NCBI GenBank assembly: GCA_004323695.1 | Contig: SCRU01000059.1 | Coordinates: 62,001-126,000 of the forward strand | DNA: 64,000 nt | From: Burkholderiaceae bacterium | Lineage (GTDB): Bacteria; Pseudomonadota; Gammaproteobacteria; Burkholderiales; Burkholderiaceae_C | Reading direction: 5' to 3' | In this document: positions 8,217 to 15,991 of the stretch, one piece after another | Position numbering within the stretch: position 1 is the stretch's first letter | How the letters are laid out: the number at the start of each line of letters is the position of its first letter | The notes under the pieces: generated by a model | What the model was told of the DNA's origin: nothing | Seen by the model: only the letters and a program-made list of their open reading frames with translations | The model's database searches: none | Translations under genes and position numbers: made by a program

Positions 8217-8726
8217 TCAAGGCTGTTGAAGGCTAGAAGCACGCACCATGCTCTGCAGCTTCTCATTGATCAACAGGACCGCCTCGTTGCCTCGCGCCAT
8301 TTGGGTTAGCGTGATCTCGGCAACGCGGCTGAACCGGTTGATGACGCGGACCTTGTAGCTTCGAGTGATCCACGGAATGAAGCCGCGATCGTAGTAGGCG
8401 ATTTCGATGTCGCGCCATTTCAGGCCGTAGGCCCCTCGACTCCAGGGGAAAAGGCCAGATTGCACCCATACTCCATCGGCGTTCATGAACAGGACGACGC
8501 TGCGCGCGCGCACGACCCATACACACCCAAACAGCGCGAAAATAATGAGCGAACCGAAGAACGCCCGAATCGCGTTGGCGTGGGTCGTCTGCAAAGCCGT
8601 TGTCAGAAGAACTAGCATAAGAGCCAATCCGACTCCGCCTGAATACGAAACCCACGATTTTCGGCAAAGAATTTGCTCTTGCGTGATGGAGGGCTGACCT
8701 ATTTCACTGATTGCGCTATTGACCAT
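8217..8726 (-). CDS. Membrane protein with PH-like domain
   Basis: This encodes 169 residues. Two hydrophobic helices lie at about residues 31-49 and 54-72, then a soluble domain (about residues 78-160) with the layout of a bacterial PH (DUF304-like) domain: short beta strands including VVLFMNADGVWVQSG, a WRDIEIAYYDRG segment and a final helix. The soluble part probably faces the cytoplasm. These proteins are often membrane scaffolds or sensors, but the ligand is unknown. It stands between the bitopic protein gene at 8765 and the NinX-like gene with gaps of 38 and 133 bases, so it is probably the same transcript. Confidence 0.65.
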   Translation of the reverse strand: MVNSAISEIGQPSITQEQILCRKSWVSYSGGVGLALMLVLLTTALQTTHANAIRAFFGSLIIFALFGCVWVVRARSVVLFMNADGVWVQSGLFPWSRGAYGLKWRDIEIAYYDRGFIPWITRSYKVRVINRFSRVAEITLTQMARGNEAVLLINEKLQSMVRASSLQQP

Positions 8727-8764
8727 CTCGTTACCCCATGAACTGGAATTGAGTTTTGGGAATT

Positions 8765-9508
8765 TCAGCCATGTGACTCATTGCCCGCTTTGACACTGGA
8801 TGCAGGCGGCTCTGGCAGAGGGTTCTTGTCGCTCACCACAATCCTGCGGCGGCTGGTGATGATCTCCCCGATGGCCGGGTCGACGCTGATGAGTTTCTCT
8901 CCGCTCGGGAACACATCGCCTACGCCGACATGGCGACCGCTGGTGAAATTCACGCCGCTGGCCGCAAGACTGGCAATTCCGGCCTCGGCCTTGGTTACCC
9001 TTTGCGTTGGCCTGTTTTCACCTCGTTCCATCACCGGTGCTTGAACTGGTGCAGGAGCTTCATGGCGTGCAACTGCCTCGACCACCTTCTTTTCGGGAGC
9101 GGGTCTTGGTTTGCGCTGCGGCACCAGCGCCGCGGTCACGCCAGCCGCTACCGTTTCCGGTCTGGGCGCCGTCTCCCTCCTGGATTCGGCCTGTTTGGGG
9201 CGAGGTGCACTTTTCGCTTCTTCGTGAGGCGCTGTCTCTGGTACTGGCGGGCGACTGGATGAGGCGGCCTGCGCCGGGGTGGCCGCCACAGCACTGAGGC
9301 GCTCAAAATCGCTGCCACCTGCCCCACTTTGCCCACTTGCGATCTGCACAATCTGGGCGAGCCGGTAGGACTCACTCCTGGCGGCCTGAAGTTTAGGCCA
9401 AAGGGTCAGGCCTGAGCCCAGAACACCGCATGCTCCACCCAACAGGAATGCGGTCATCAGCCAGGACCAGGCCGTCAAGCGCAAGCGTGTCATTGCCGAT
9501 ACGGCCAT
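8765..9508 (-). CDS. Bitopic inner-membrane protein, Pro-rich linker and PilP-like C-terminus
   Basis: This encodes 247 residues from an ATG with AGGGG upstream. One membrane helix lies near residues 14-36. A Pro/Ala/Lys/Glu-rich periplasmic linker spans about residues 70-170. The C-terminal 60 residues form a small beta domain (FTSGRHVGVGDVFPSGEKLI then VDPAIGEIITSRRRIVV). This architecture resembles envelope-spanning linkers such as PilP, and TraP or IcmG of Dot/Icm-type systems, which connect inner and outer membrane parts. The gene follows the bactofilin by four bases. I assign it to the transfer envelope complex by architecture and context. Confidence 0.6.
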   Translation of the reverse strand: MAVSAMTRLRLTAWSWLMTAFLLGGACGVLGSGLTLWPKLQAARSESYRLAQIVQIASGQSGAGGSDFERLSAVAATPAQAASSSRPPVPETAPHEEAKSAPRPKQAESRRETAPRPETVAAGVTAALVPQRKPRPAPEKKVVEAVARHEAPAPVQAPVMERGENRPTQRVTKAEAGIASLAASGVNFTSGRHVGVGDVFPSGEKLISVDPAIGEIITSRRRIVVSDKNPLPEPPASSVKAGNESHG

Positions 9509-9512
9509 CGCG

Positions 9513-9965
9513 TCACCCCTCGCTGCCGATCATGGACTTGATCACACTCGAATTGAGTTTGGCGCCCTTGGGAATGTTGAATGTTGGTGCGCGCAAGACC
9601 CCATGGACGTCGGCACTATCAGCAATGGCGAGCTCTCGCGTAGCCAACAGCAGTGCGCTGTCCTTGGCCGCCTTTTGAAGATCACCCACCTTGCCGGCGA
9701 TGATGATCAAATCCGCCGCCAGGCGTCCGTGGAACTCACCACCAGGGGCAATGATTGCCGCTCCACGCGTGCAATTGATGGTCCCACGGAACATGCCATA
9801 GATAACGACGCCGCACTCCAGGTGCAGGTCGCCCTCAAATTTTGCCCTTGGCGGTACCACCATCCCGATGAAGTGCTTCTCGATGGTCAAGCGAAGCGCG
9901 CCGGGAACGGATTCGGCGGTGTCGCTTCGGGCTACATTGGAATTCGAACTGTTCAAATTTGACAT
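9513..9965 (-). CDS. Bactofilin-family polymer-forming protein
   Basis: This encodes 150 residues with a disordered first 30 and a beta-helical core: repeated short turns such as GMFRGTINCTRGAAIIAPGG, then GRLAADLIIIAGKVGDL, and a final PTFNIPKGAKL. This is the bactofilin (DUF583) pattern: right-handed beta-solenoid subunits that polymerise without nucleotide and scaffold proteins at the membrane. The core is interrupted by a charged helical stretch (about residues 92-112, QKAAKDSALLLATREL), which is unusual. The gene lies four bases upstream of the PilP-like bitopic gene and 14 bases downstream of another bitopic gene, so a scaffold role for the transfer complex is plausible. Confidence 0.85.
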   Translation of the reverse strand: MSNLNSSNSNVARSDTAESVPGALRLTIEKHFIGMVVPPRAKFEGDLHLECGVVIYGMFRGTINCTRGAAIIAPGGEFHGRLAADLIIIAGKVGDLQKAAKDSALLLATRELAIADSADVHGVLRAPTFNIPKGAKLNSSVIKSMIGSEG

Positions 9966-9979
9966 GGATTTGTTCAGAG

Positions 9980-10570
9980 TTAGTGAGGTGCACCCCGCAC
10001 CAGTGCGACGTAGGACGACGTTCGGTAGATTTTTCGCGTTGGCTCCGTCTGCAAGAGAACTTGGCCATCAGGCAATCGCTTGCCCAACAGGATCTTCAGA
10101 TCAGGCGTCGCAGGAGAGCCCAGGAATTTCACGGTGACCCCGTCCGTTCCTACTGCGACAACCTGCCATGGCGCCGGCTGAATATGACCTGAGAGCGGGG
10201 GAGCCATGTGCCGCCCCCAAGGCATGACGCCGCCTAAAACAAAAGCCGCAATGGCAGCTGACAATGCAAGCGCAAAAAATCCAGCAATGCGCGCTGCCCC
10301 AGGCGCGCCGGAGGCTCTGATGCCTGTTGCCGAGGTATTGTTTATCTCCGAATTTTGACCAATGGACAGCCACGGGATGGATTTCACTACCTGAGGCTGT
10401 GCTCCAAAACCAGGAATCACGATTGCATCCCCGCCAATGAGCGCACGAGTCCAGTCCGTGGCGCTGCAAACCCGCCGCTTGGGTGGCGCTGGTGTCGCCG
10501 AAGGGGCGGGCCCCAGAGCCAGGATCGCGGTTTCCTCGAACCCGTCCTCTGAATCAACGAAATCATCCAC
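9980..10570 (-). CDS. Bitopic membrane protein of the transfer operon
   Basis: This encodes 196 residues from a GTG at 10570 with AAGGG six bases upstream; a TTG at 10627 lies further up without a ribosome site. The N-terminal 95 residues are cytoplasmic and Pro/Ala rich. One membrane helix is at about residues 97-115. The periplasmic C-terminus is a beta domain (about residues 130-196) with KILLGKRLPDGQVLLQTEP, resembling the small beta domain of the other bitopic protein downstream. It is the first gene of this unit, divergent from the peptidase gene and behind the 10694 element. The exact family is not recognised. Confidence 0.6.
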   Translation of the reverse strand: MDDFVDSEDGFEETAILALGPAPSATPAPPKRRVCSATDWTRALIGGDAIVIPGFGAQPQVVKSIPWLSIGQNSEINNTSATGIRASGAPGAARIAGFFALALSAAIAAFVLGGVMPWGRHMAPPLSGHIQPAPWQVVAVGTDGVTVKFLGSPATPDLKILLGKRLPDGQVLLQTEPTRKIYRTSSYVALVRGAPH

Positions 10571-10693
10571 TGCGAACCCTTGTCTGGTGGTTTTGATGTT
10601 CTCGAAATAACACGGCTTGTGGTGCAAACTCGCACCACGGTAGCAGGTATGTTGTCAATGACGCAAGGTTGTAGGCTGGAATGCCTATTTAGT

Positions 10694-10715
10694 TTGCTTC
10701 GTACCTACATCACGG
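10694..10715 (+). promoter_or_regulatory. Recurrent element in the divergent promoter region
   Basis: TTGCTTCGTACCTACATCAC followed by GG matches the 7471 copy with a short gap, keeping the shared downstream ACATCACGG. It lies between divergent genes starting at 10570 and 10779, where it could control both. Confidence 0.5.
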
Positions 10716-10778
10716 ACATAATACGCGAGTTTCCTTTGGCCGAAAAGGTCGAAAGAATGTAACTCTCGAAACTCGCCC

Positions 10779-11519
10779 ATGAGACTTCAAGACCCGTTTT
10801 TGATCGACCCAATCGCCAGCCCGGTCGACGCCGCTCATCAATTCACCCTGAACCGTCGCGGTGCGCTGCGAGGTCTTGCCGCGCTGGGCCTGGGCGCAAC
10901 ATTGATGCTCGAAGAGCCTGGCGTTGCTCTCGCATACCAGCAAGCTGCTGCTGCAAATGCGCTGGCTGGGGCCGTCAACCAGGAGGGGTTCTGGAGCCGG
11001 GACCGAACCTTGTGGGCACAGCGAACCTCCACCGGCGAGACCATCCGTTGCACCTACTGGTCAAAGGGCCAGATCATCCAAAGCGAATACGAAAGGCTGT
11101 GCTGGTTTGCTCGCGACACAACACTGCAAAGACTGATCCGTGAGGACAGTCCTCACATTCGAGGCGCCCTTGCCTCCGGACGATTCACCTCGGCCCAGAT
11201 CTCTCCGTGGACGATGATGAATCCCATCATCTTCGATGTGCATTACGCCATCACCAGTTGGCTCAGCTGGTTCAACATGGCCCGCCCGATCGAGTGGACC
11301 AGCGCCTTCCGCCACCCCATCACCAACGAACTCACCGAGGGCGCCGTGCGTGACAGCTGGCACATCCACGGCGGAGCCATTGATTCCCGTATTCCCGGGG
11401 TGCCCACAGAGCAATTCGGGAGATTCGCCAAGTGGCTCGGCGCCGGTGGGGTAGGTGTCTACATCACCCAAGCCTTCGCGCACACAGATGTTGGGCGCGT
11501 GCGCAGCTGGAGGTCATGA
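10779..11519 (+). CDS. Tat-exported M15_2 (DUF882/YcbK-type) peptidase
   Basis: This encodes 246 residues. The N-terminus has a twin-arginine motif (LNRRGALRGL, about residues 24-33) before a hydrophobic stretch that ends in ALA, typical of Tat export in this family. The catalytic domain has SAFRHPITN (substrate loop) and SWHIHGGAIDSRIPG, which gives the SxHxxGxAxD zinc motif with His195 and Asp202, followed by His235 in FAHTDVGRVRSW. These are the zinc ligands of M15-type murein endopeptidases or carboxypeptidases. A periplasmic wall hydrolase next to a transfer operon could open peptidoglycan for the apparatus. It is divergent from the transfer genes and followed by the MFS gene 50 bases on. 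Confidence 0.8.
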   Translation: MRLQDPFLIDPIASPVDAAHQFTLNRRGALRGLAALGLGATLMLEEPGVALAYQQAAAANALAGAVNQEGFWSRDRTLWAQRTSTGETIRCTYWSKGQIIQSEYERLCWFARDTTLQRLIREDSPHIRGALASGRFTSAQISPWTMMNPIIFDVHYAITSWLSWFNMARPIEWTSAFRHPITNELTEGAVRDSWHIHGGAIDSRIPGVPTEQFGRFAKWLGAGGVGVYITQAFAHTDVGRVRSWRS

Positions 11520-11569
11520 ACCGACGCTCAGACGCCACCCGTCACGATCTACACAAGGTATGAACGGGA

Positions 11570-12889
11570 TTGAATTTTCACAAACGAAACAACTTACCCC
11601 ATCTTTCAATGGATTCGACCTTCTCGCCGCTTCCTCATCAGATCGAGTCAGATATCGATCGGCACCAGCAGACCCAGGCTTATCTCATCATCCTTCGCAC
11701 GCTCAGCTATGCAGGCGTTCAGCTCAACGCCCTGCTCTTCCCGCTTTTGGTGTACGAGTTGTCGTCCAGCATATCACTGGCCGGGCTCGCCTTGCTGGCC
11801 GAGTGGCTGCCCAAGTTCGCGTTCTACCTTGTCGGTGGTTCACTCATGCAACGCTTTGGCTACTCAAGGGCGCATCTCACCCTTGAGATTGGTCGGTTCC
11901 TCGCGCTGCTGGGGCTGCTTGCTTGCGCCAATGGCGGAGGCTCCCTTTGGCTGCTGGCCGCCTGCGCCGCACTCTATCAATGCAGCAACGCCATCTCCAA
12001 CATCATCTTCGAGACGTCCGTGACCCGGTGGTGGCACGTCGCCACGCGCGCTCACGGCCATTCGCTCATGCTCAGAGCAGATCAGATTGGCTGTCTACTG
12101 ACCCTGATGGCTGGCATCGCCTTGAAGAGTCCCTCGGTACTGCTCATTGCGGGGCTCGTTGTTCAGGGATTGGTGCTTGTCAACACGTTCTTCAAACGAG
12201 GCATGCTCTATCCAAGGCAAGCAGAGCCAATTCCTCGGGCTAAATTGATTCGACAGCTCAAGTCAGATATTCACGCCGCTTCGAAAGGCCAGCTTCCGTT
12301 CTTTGCGTTGTCGACCGTGATGATGGGAGCGCCAATCGCTCTTCTGATTTCCGCTCTGGCGTATTACCTGCAGCGGGCCCAACCCGGCTCCGCCTCCAAT
12401 GCCCAGATGTTGTCGGCACTGCTGCTGGCCAGGTCTGCACTGTCGCTGGTGGTCCTTCAATTCGTACAGAAGCACCTTGAGAGGGGTGGTTCTGACAACT
12501 GGATCGCATGGGTTGGGGCCGCTGCACTGGCGCTGAGCTCATTCGCCCTGGCGGCGCCGGATCTCTCGACACTGGCTCTGGCAGTTTGCATTTCCATGAT
12601 GGGGGCATCGGCCAGCCTCTACATGCCATTGCTGAAGAACACCCGGCAGGCCATCGTCAATGCGAACGTAAGTGCTGAGTCTCGCTCGGGGGTGAGCGGC
12701 ATCTTGCTATCGGTCGAAGCGGGCGCCTATCTGGTAGCTGGCGCGCTTTTATGGGGATTTGGTTCCAACCTTGGCCTCATGGCCGCGGTCGCAGGAATCC
12801 TTGCCACGGGCGGCTGCCTGTATCTTCTGTTCAGGCATGCCAGGGCTCAGCCAGGCAGCGGTCAGGACATCCCGGGACTAGCAAAATGA
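11570..12889 (+). CDS. Major facilitator superfamily-type transporter
   Basis: This encodes up to 439 residues from a TTG at 11570; the ATG at 11609 (426 residues) is an equally good start and neither has a strong ribosome site. It is an integral membrane protein with about 11-12 hydrophobic helices, a basic loop after the second or third helix (LMQRFGYSRAH, similar to MFS motif A), and a central cytoplasmic loop (about residues 205-240). Substrate unknown. The 3' end overlaps the next gene by four bases (ATGA). Transporters are not usual transfer genes, so this may be cargo. Confidence 0.75.
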   Translation: MNFHKRNNLPHLSMDSTFSPLPHQIESDIDRHQQTQAYLIILRTLSYAGVQLNALLFPLLVYELSSSISLAGLALLAEWLPKFAFYLVGGSLMQRFGYSRAHLTLEIGRFLALLGLLACANGGGSLWLLAACAALYQCSNAISNIIFETSVTRWWHVATRAHGHSLMLRADQIGCLLTLMAGIALKSPSVLLIAGLVVQGLVLVNTFFKRGMLYPRQAEPIPRAKLIRQLKSDIHAASKGQLPFFALSTVMMGAPIALLISALAYYLQRAQPGSASNAQMLSALLLARSALSLVVLQFVQKHLERGGSDNWIAWVGAAALALSSFALAAPDLSTLALAVCISMMGASASLYMPLLKNTRQAIVNANVSAESRSGVSGILLSVEAGAYLVAGALLWGFGSNLGLMAAVAGILATGGCLYLLFRHARAQPGSGQDIPGLAK

Positions 12890-13155
12890 GTAGCCGGCCT
12901 TTTCTTCAAAACGCCAGCGAGTCAGCCTCAAGTGCTACATCGCCGCTTCCGACGTTGAACCCTTCAGCCAACGGCGGCAAAGACAAAGCGGGCATCAATT
13001 CGTCGCAAACCAGAACAGATCAAGCTATGGATCACGGCGGTGCCCTCGTTCACTTCCCTGATACGGTACCGCCCGGAATTGAACTCATCAGTCAGGAAGA
13101 TATCGACGCTTTTTTCAAGGCATTGGAAGCCAGCAAGACAAAACGCGCACTGTGA
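12886..13155 (+). CDS. Small hypothetical protein coupled to the MFS gene
   Basis: This encodes 89 residues. The ATG overlaps the transporter stop (ATGA). The first 50 residues are S/N/Q-rich and probably disordered. The C-terminal 40 (PGIELISQEDIDAFFKALEA followed by SKTKRAL) form a short acidic helix typical of small interaction peptides. No family is recognised; an accessory subunit of the transporter is possible. Confidence 0.6.
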   Translation: MSSRPFLQNASESASSATSPLPTLNPSANGGKDKAGINSSQTRTDQAMDHGGALVHFPDTVPPGIELISQEDIDAFFKALEASKTKRAL

Positions 13156-13282
13156 AGAACAAAATGGATTGAGAGGGCATTGCAGGCAAGGAGCAACCAC
13201 CCGATACCCGTTGGAAAAAATCCAAGCAATTTGGTCGCACAGGCGTTAGGATTGTCCTCAAGCAACAAAAAGGACTGGCTCG

Positions 13283-13504
13283 ATGGCTACACAATCCAAT
13301 CACGATGTCGAACCTGTTCGTGCAGTCAGCATGCAGCAATCAACGCCGTCGCGCAGCCCTGTGAGAATCAAGCAGGCTTTTGAATCGAGCCTTGAAGAAT
13401 GGAAGCATGGTGCAACGACCATGCTGGCCAGGATAGCGGCACTGCAAGGGCAAAGCATGGGCCATGCGCAAACGCCGGTGCAACTCCAGCGACACATCGG
13501 CTGA
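13283..13504 (+). CDS. Possible small gene, 73 residues
   Basis: The ATG has AAGGA eight bases upstream, the only good reason to call this gene. The product is hydrophilic with a central amphipathic helix (VRIKQAFESSLEEWKHGATT) and Gln-rich ends. It ends 14 bases before the convergent HerA-like gene. The 128 bases between the preceding stop (13155) and this start hold nothing I can name. Confidence 0.45.
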   Translation: MATQSNHDVEPVRAVSMQQSTPSRSPVRIKQAFESSLEEWKHGATTMLARIAALQGQSMGHAQTPVQLQRHIG

Positions 13505-13518
13505 ACCCGAACTGCCTG

Positions 13519-15072
13519 TTAACCAGAAACTCGCGCCAACCTGAACTGCGGGTCTGACTCTCCCCTCGTCGCCGTCTGGATCGCCGCCACCTTGCCCGGC
13601 ACAACGGCCGCAAGCAGCTTGGGGTCGATCCGCATTTTCCGCACCGTCGAGTCAAAATACATGGCGTCCAGGCCCAGAAGGATCTTGGCTCCGCCACAGT
13701 TGGCCAGGAAATCCTCACTGAAGTGCGTTGGAGATTGACTGGCGCAGATCAGCGCAATACCGAACTTGCGTGCCTCCTTGGCAAGCCGATCCAGAATGTT
13801 GGTGTCCTTGTCAGCAAAAAAGTTGTGCGCCTCGTCGACCACAATGACGTCGCGCAGCTGTGCCGCTCCCTTGACAATGCCCTGCTCGCGAGCGTTCTCG
13901 AATATCTCGGTAAGACGAGTCCAGACGAACATCTTTTGCTCGGCTGACGAAAGCGCAGTGAGGTTGTAGCGCCAAACAGGAGCTGCCGCATCGAACGGCG
14001 GCTGGGCAGACCGGTAGATGCCCGAGGCCACCATGGTCTCCAGACGATTGAGCAGGGAGCGAATCGTATCCAGCGTGTCATAGCGCACCAGCGCATCGAG
14101 CTCGCGCCCGGATGCAATGCTTGTCACGTAGTCGGTGAAAGACTCGATCACGGGCCCCAGACCGCTTTGAACTTCCGCTTGAATCCCCTCGATGTCTTCA
14201 CCGATCGCTGCGGCAGCTCCCATCTTTCGGGCCTTGGCCTGCCAGGCCACCACCTTGCGGTTGTGCTCTTCCAGCAACCTGGTCGACTTGGTCCCACCGC
14301 CGGTGGTGAGTGAACGCAAGCGTGTCCTGACATAAGCCGCCGCATCGGCCAGCGTCGGATATACCTTGCCGAAGGTTTTGACGGGATAGCGCTCGAGTGC
14401 GCCTTCGTGGCGGTCAGTCCACCAGCAGCGTGCATCCTTGTCGAATTGCAGGGTGATACCGGCCGCGCGCGCCGCATCCTTGGCCGCGTCCTTGGCGTCG
14501 AAAGGTATGTCCAGATAGACCCTAAAGCCGAACTCCGGCGGGGCTTGCTCGCGCTGCTCTTGCCACGTTGACGGGTCTTCTACCCGAAAGCCGTGGGAGG
14601 CATACAAGTCATAGAGCATATTGCGCAGCGAGGAGACCTGACGATCCCCCATGGGCGACTTGCTCGCGTCGTTGAGCATCTCGATGAACGCCTGCACCCG
14701 TTTTCTCACGCCGCCGTAATGCGGGTCTGCCGAGATCTTCAATGGGTTGATGCCATACGACGTCGACTCGGAGAAGACGACCTCGCTGGCCTCGTCCAGA
14801 TCCAGGTCACCATGCACATCCATCAGGTGCACACGCACGCCGCGCTGGGCCCTGGTGATCTGACGCACGATACGGCGCAAGGTAAAGGTCTTGCCGCTGC
14901 CGGACTTGCCGGCCAGCAGCATGTGTCCGTTGACGGCCTCATTCTCGGACCAGGCAACCGGGCGCTGCTCGCCTCGCGTCAAGGCAGCGTCGTCGAAGCC
15001 AAAAACAATTCGCAGGGGCGACACATCGGCCACGACGGTGGCGCGCCGGGTGGCGAAGGCGGCTTCACTCAT
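13519..15072 (-). CDS. HerA/VirB4-like ATPase with inserted DUF5710 domain
   Basis: This encodes 517 residues. The Walker A is AGKSGSGKT at about residue 54 and the Walker B is VIVVDEAHN near 410. After the Walker B the chain continues with LAKEARKFGIALICASQSPT, a sensor-like segment characteristic of HerA/VirB4/TraD-type pumping ATPases. Between the nucleotide-binding halves, residues about 180-235 (RVYLDIPFDAKDAAKDAARA through ARCWWTD) match the short DUF5710 motif, usually found in topoisomerases, primases and polyvalent proteins, where it is thought to bind DNA. It probably moves DNA or protein at the cytoplasmic membrane, possibly linked to conjugation. The HAD gene lies 21 bases upstream. 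Confidence 0.8.
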   Translation of the reverse strand: MSEAAFATRRATVVADVSPLRIVFGFDDAALTRGEQRPVAWSENEAVNGHMLLAGKSGSGKTFTLRRIVRQITRAQRGVRVHLMDVHGDLDLDEASEVVFSESTSYGINPLKISADPHYGGVRKRVQAFIEMLNDASKSPMGDRQVSSLRNMLYDLYASHGFRVEDPSTWQEQREQAPPEFGFRVYLDIPFDAKDAAKDAARAAGITLQFDKDARCWWTDRHEGALERYPVKTFGKVYPTLADAAAYVRTRLRSLTTGGGTKSTRLLEEHNRKVVAWQAKARKMGAAAAIGEDIEGIQAEVQSGLGPVIESFTDYVTSIASGRELDALVRYDTLDTIRSLLNRLETMVASGIYRSAQPPFDAAAPVWRYNLTALSSAEQKMFVWTRLTEIFENAREQGIVKGAAQLRDVIVVDEAHNFFADKDTNILDRLAKEARKFGIALICASQSPTHFSEDFLANCGGAKILLGLDAMYFDSTVRKMRIDPKLLAAVVPGKVAAIQTATRGESDPQFRLARVSG

Positions 15073-15093
15073 GCAATGACTGCCCCGCGCTCT

Positions 15094-15696
15094 TCAATAC
15101 TTGGACGAGGAGGAGTGGCCGCCGTCATCCTCATGAGAGCCTTGAGCGTCGTCCTCCATCCGGTCGGCCCACCGGCGCAGTTTAGCGGCGGTGCCTTCAT
15201 CCGACAGGCCCAGATCAGGGTTGGTCAGCAGCAGGCGCTGCGTCAATTCCGCATCCCCGATGAAGAACTCCTTGCGATCGTCCAGCACTAGCAAATCGGA
15301 AATACCCAGGGGCGCCCGGCCAGCTTCTGCGCGGGACTCATTAACCCATTGCAGGCTCTGTCGAATGAAGGCCGGCGCGAGGGCCGATGAATCGACCAGA
15401 AACGATGGCGGCTGCAGCACTCTCTCCTGCAAACCACCGAGCAGGCCAGCCAGCGTTGCCATGTCGAACTTACTTCTCCACGTCGAATGCACAAGGATTG
15501 CGATATCCGGGTTCCCACCAAGAGCGCTCTCAAGGTCTGGCAGCCAGGTCAACCGGCGCTGGGACTTGAGCTGAACTTGCAGAAGTGGGCCGCCAACTCT
15601 CGTTGCGGGCAGGTGTATCGAGTCGGAGGCTCGATGAAGCACGCCATCGAAGTCAAGACAGAGAATCTGCGTGCAATACACATGAAGCGGCGGCAT
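15094..15696 (-). CDS. HAD-fold hydrolase-like protein
   Basis: This encodes 200 residues from the ATG at 15696. CLDFDGVLH (about residues 13-21) is HAD motif I with both catalytic aspartates. HSTWR at about residue 69 is motif II (Ser/Thr), and LLVLDDRKEFF near 136-146 is motif IV with two Asp. This set is found in HAD proteins attached to nucleic-acid repair systems, but the substrate is unknown. The C-terminus is acidic and Ser/His rich (HSSSSKY). It sits directly upstream of the HerA-like ATPase and behind the 15707 element, so the two are probably co-transcribed. Confidence 0.75.
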   Translation of the reverse strand: MPPLHVYCTQILCLDFDGVLHRASDSIHLPATRVGGPLLQVQLKSQRRLTWLPDLESALGGNPDIAILVHSTWRSKFDMATLAGLLGGLQERVLQPPSFLVDSSALAPAFIRQSLQWVNESRAEAGRAPLGISDLLVLDDRKEFFIGDAELTQRLLLTNPDLGLSDEGTAAKLRRWADRMEDDAQGSHEDDGGHSSSSKY

Positions 15697-15706
15697 CAAT
15701 GACCTT

Positions 15707-15728
15707 TTGATTCGTAACGTTATAAAAC
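15707..15728 (+). promoter_or_regulatory. Recurrent element upstream of the HAD/HerA unit
   Basis: TTGATTCGTAACGTTATAAA fits the consensus at most positions. It starts 11 bases from the ATG of the minus-strand HAD gene, so it would lie in the promoter or leader. Confidence 0.5.
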
Positions 15729-15922
15729 TAAGGAGCAATTTTCCACTGAAATCAGGCAATCAACCAGAGTTTTCATGAATCCGATGGGAATTCTGTTCCT
15801 CCAGAGCAATTTTCGCACTTTGACCTGCTCCATGCGACACGACGTCCGCGACGCGGCGGCCGATCATTCCCTGAATTGTTGTTGGTGAGACCATTCAGAG
15901 AATCAAAAAATGCAACAAAGTT

Positions 15923-15943
15923 CTAGGTTCGTACCATAATACC
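15923..15943 (+). promoter_or_regulatory. Recurrent element and likely -10 of the Fic-type gene
   Basis: CTAGGTTCGTACCATAATAC contains CATAAT (15935-15940), a good -10, about 50 bases before the ATG at 15992. The -35 is poor, which fits an activated or repressed promoter. Confidence 0.5.
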
Positions 15944-15991
15944 AATGCAAACCTAATACCTATCGCCACTGCCGCCTAACGCCAAACTGTC

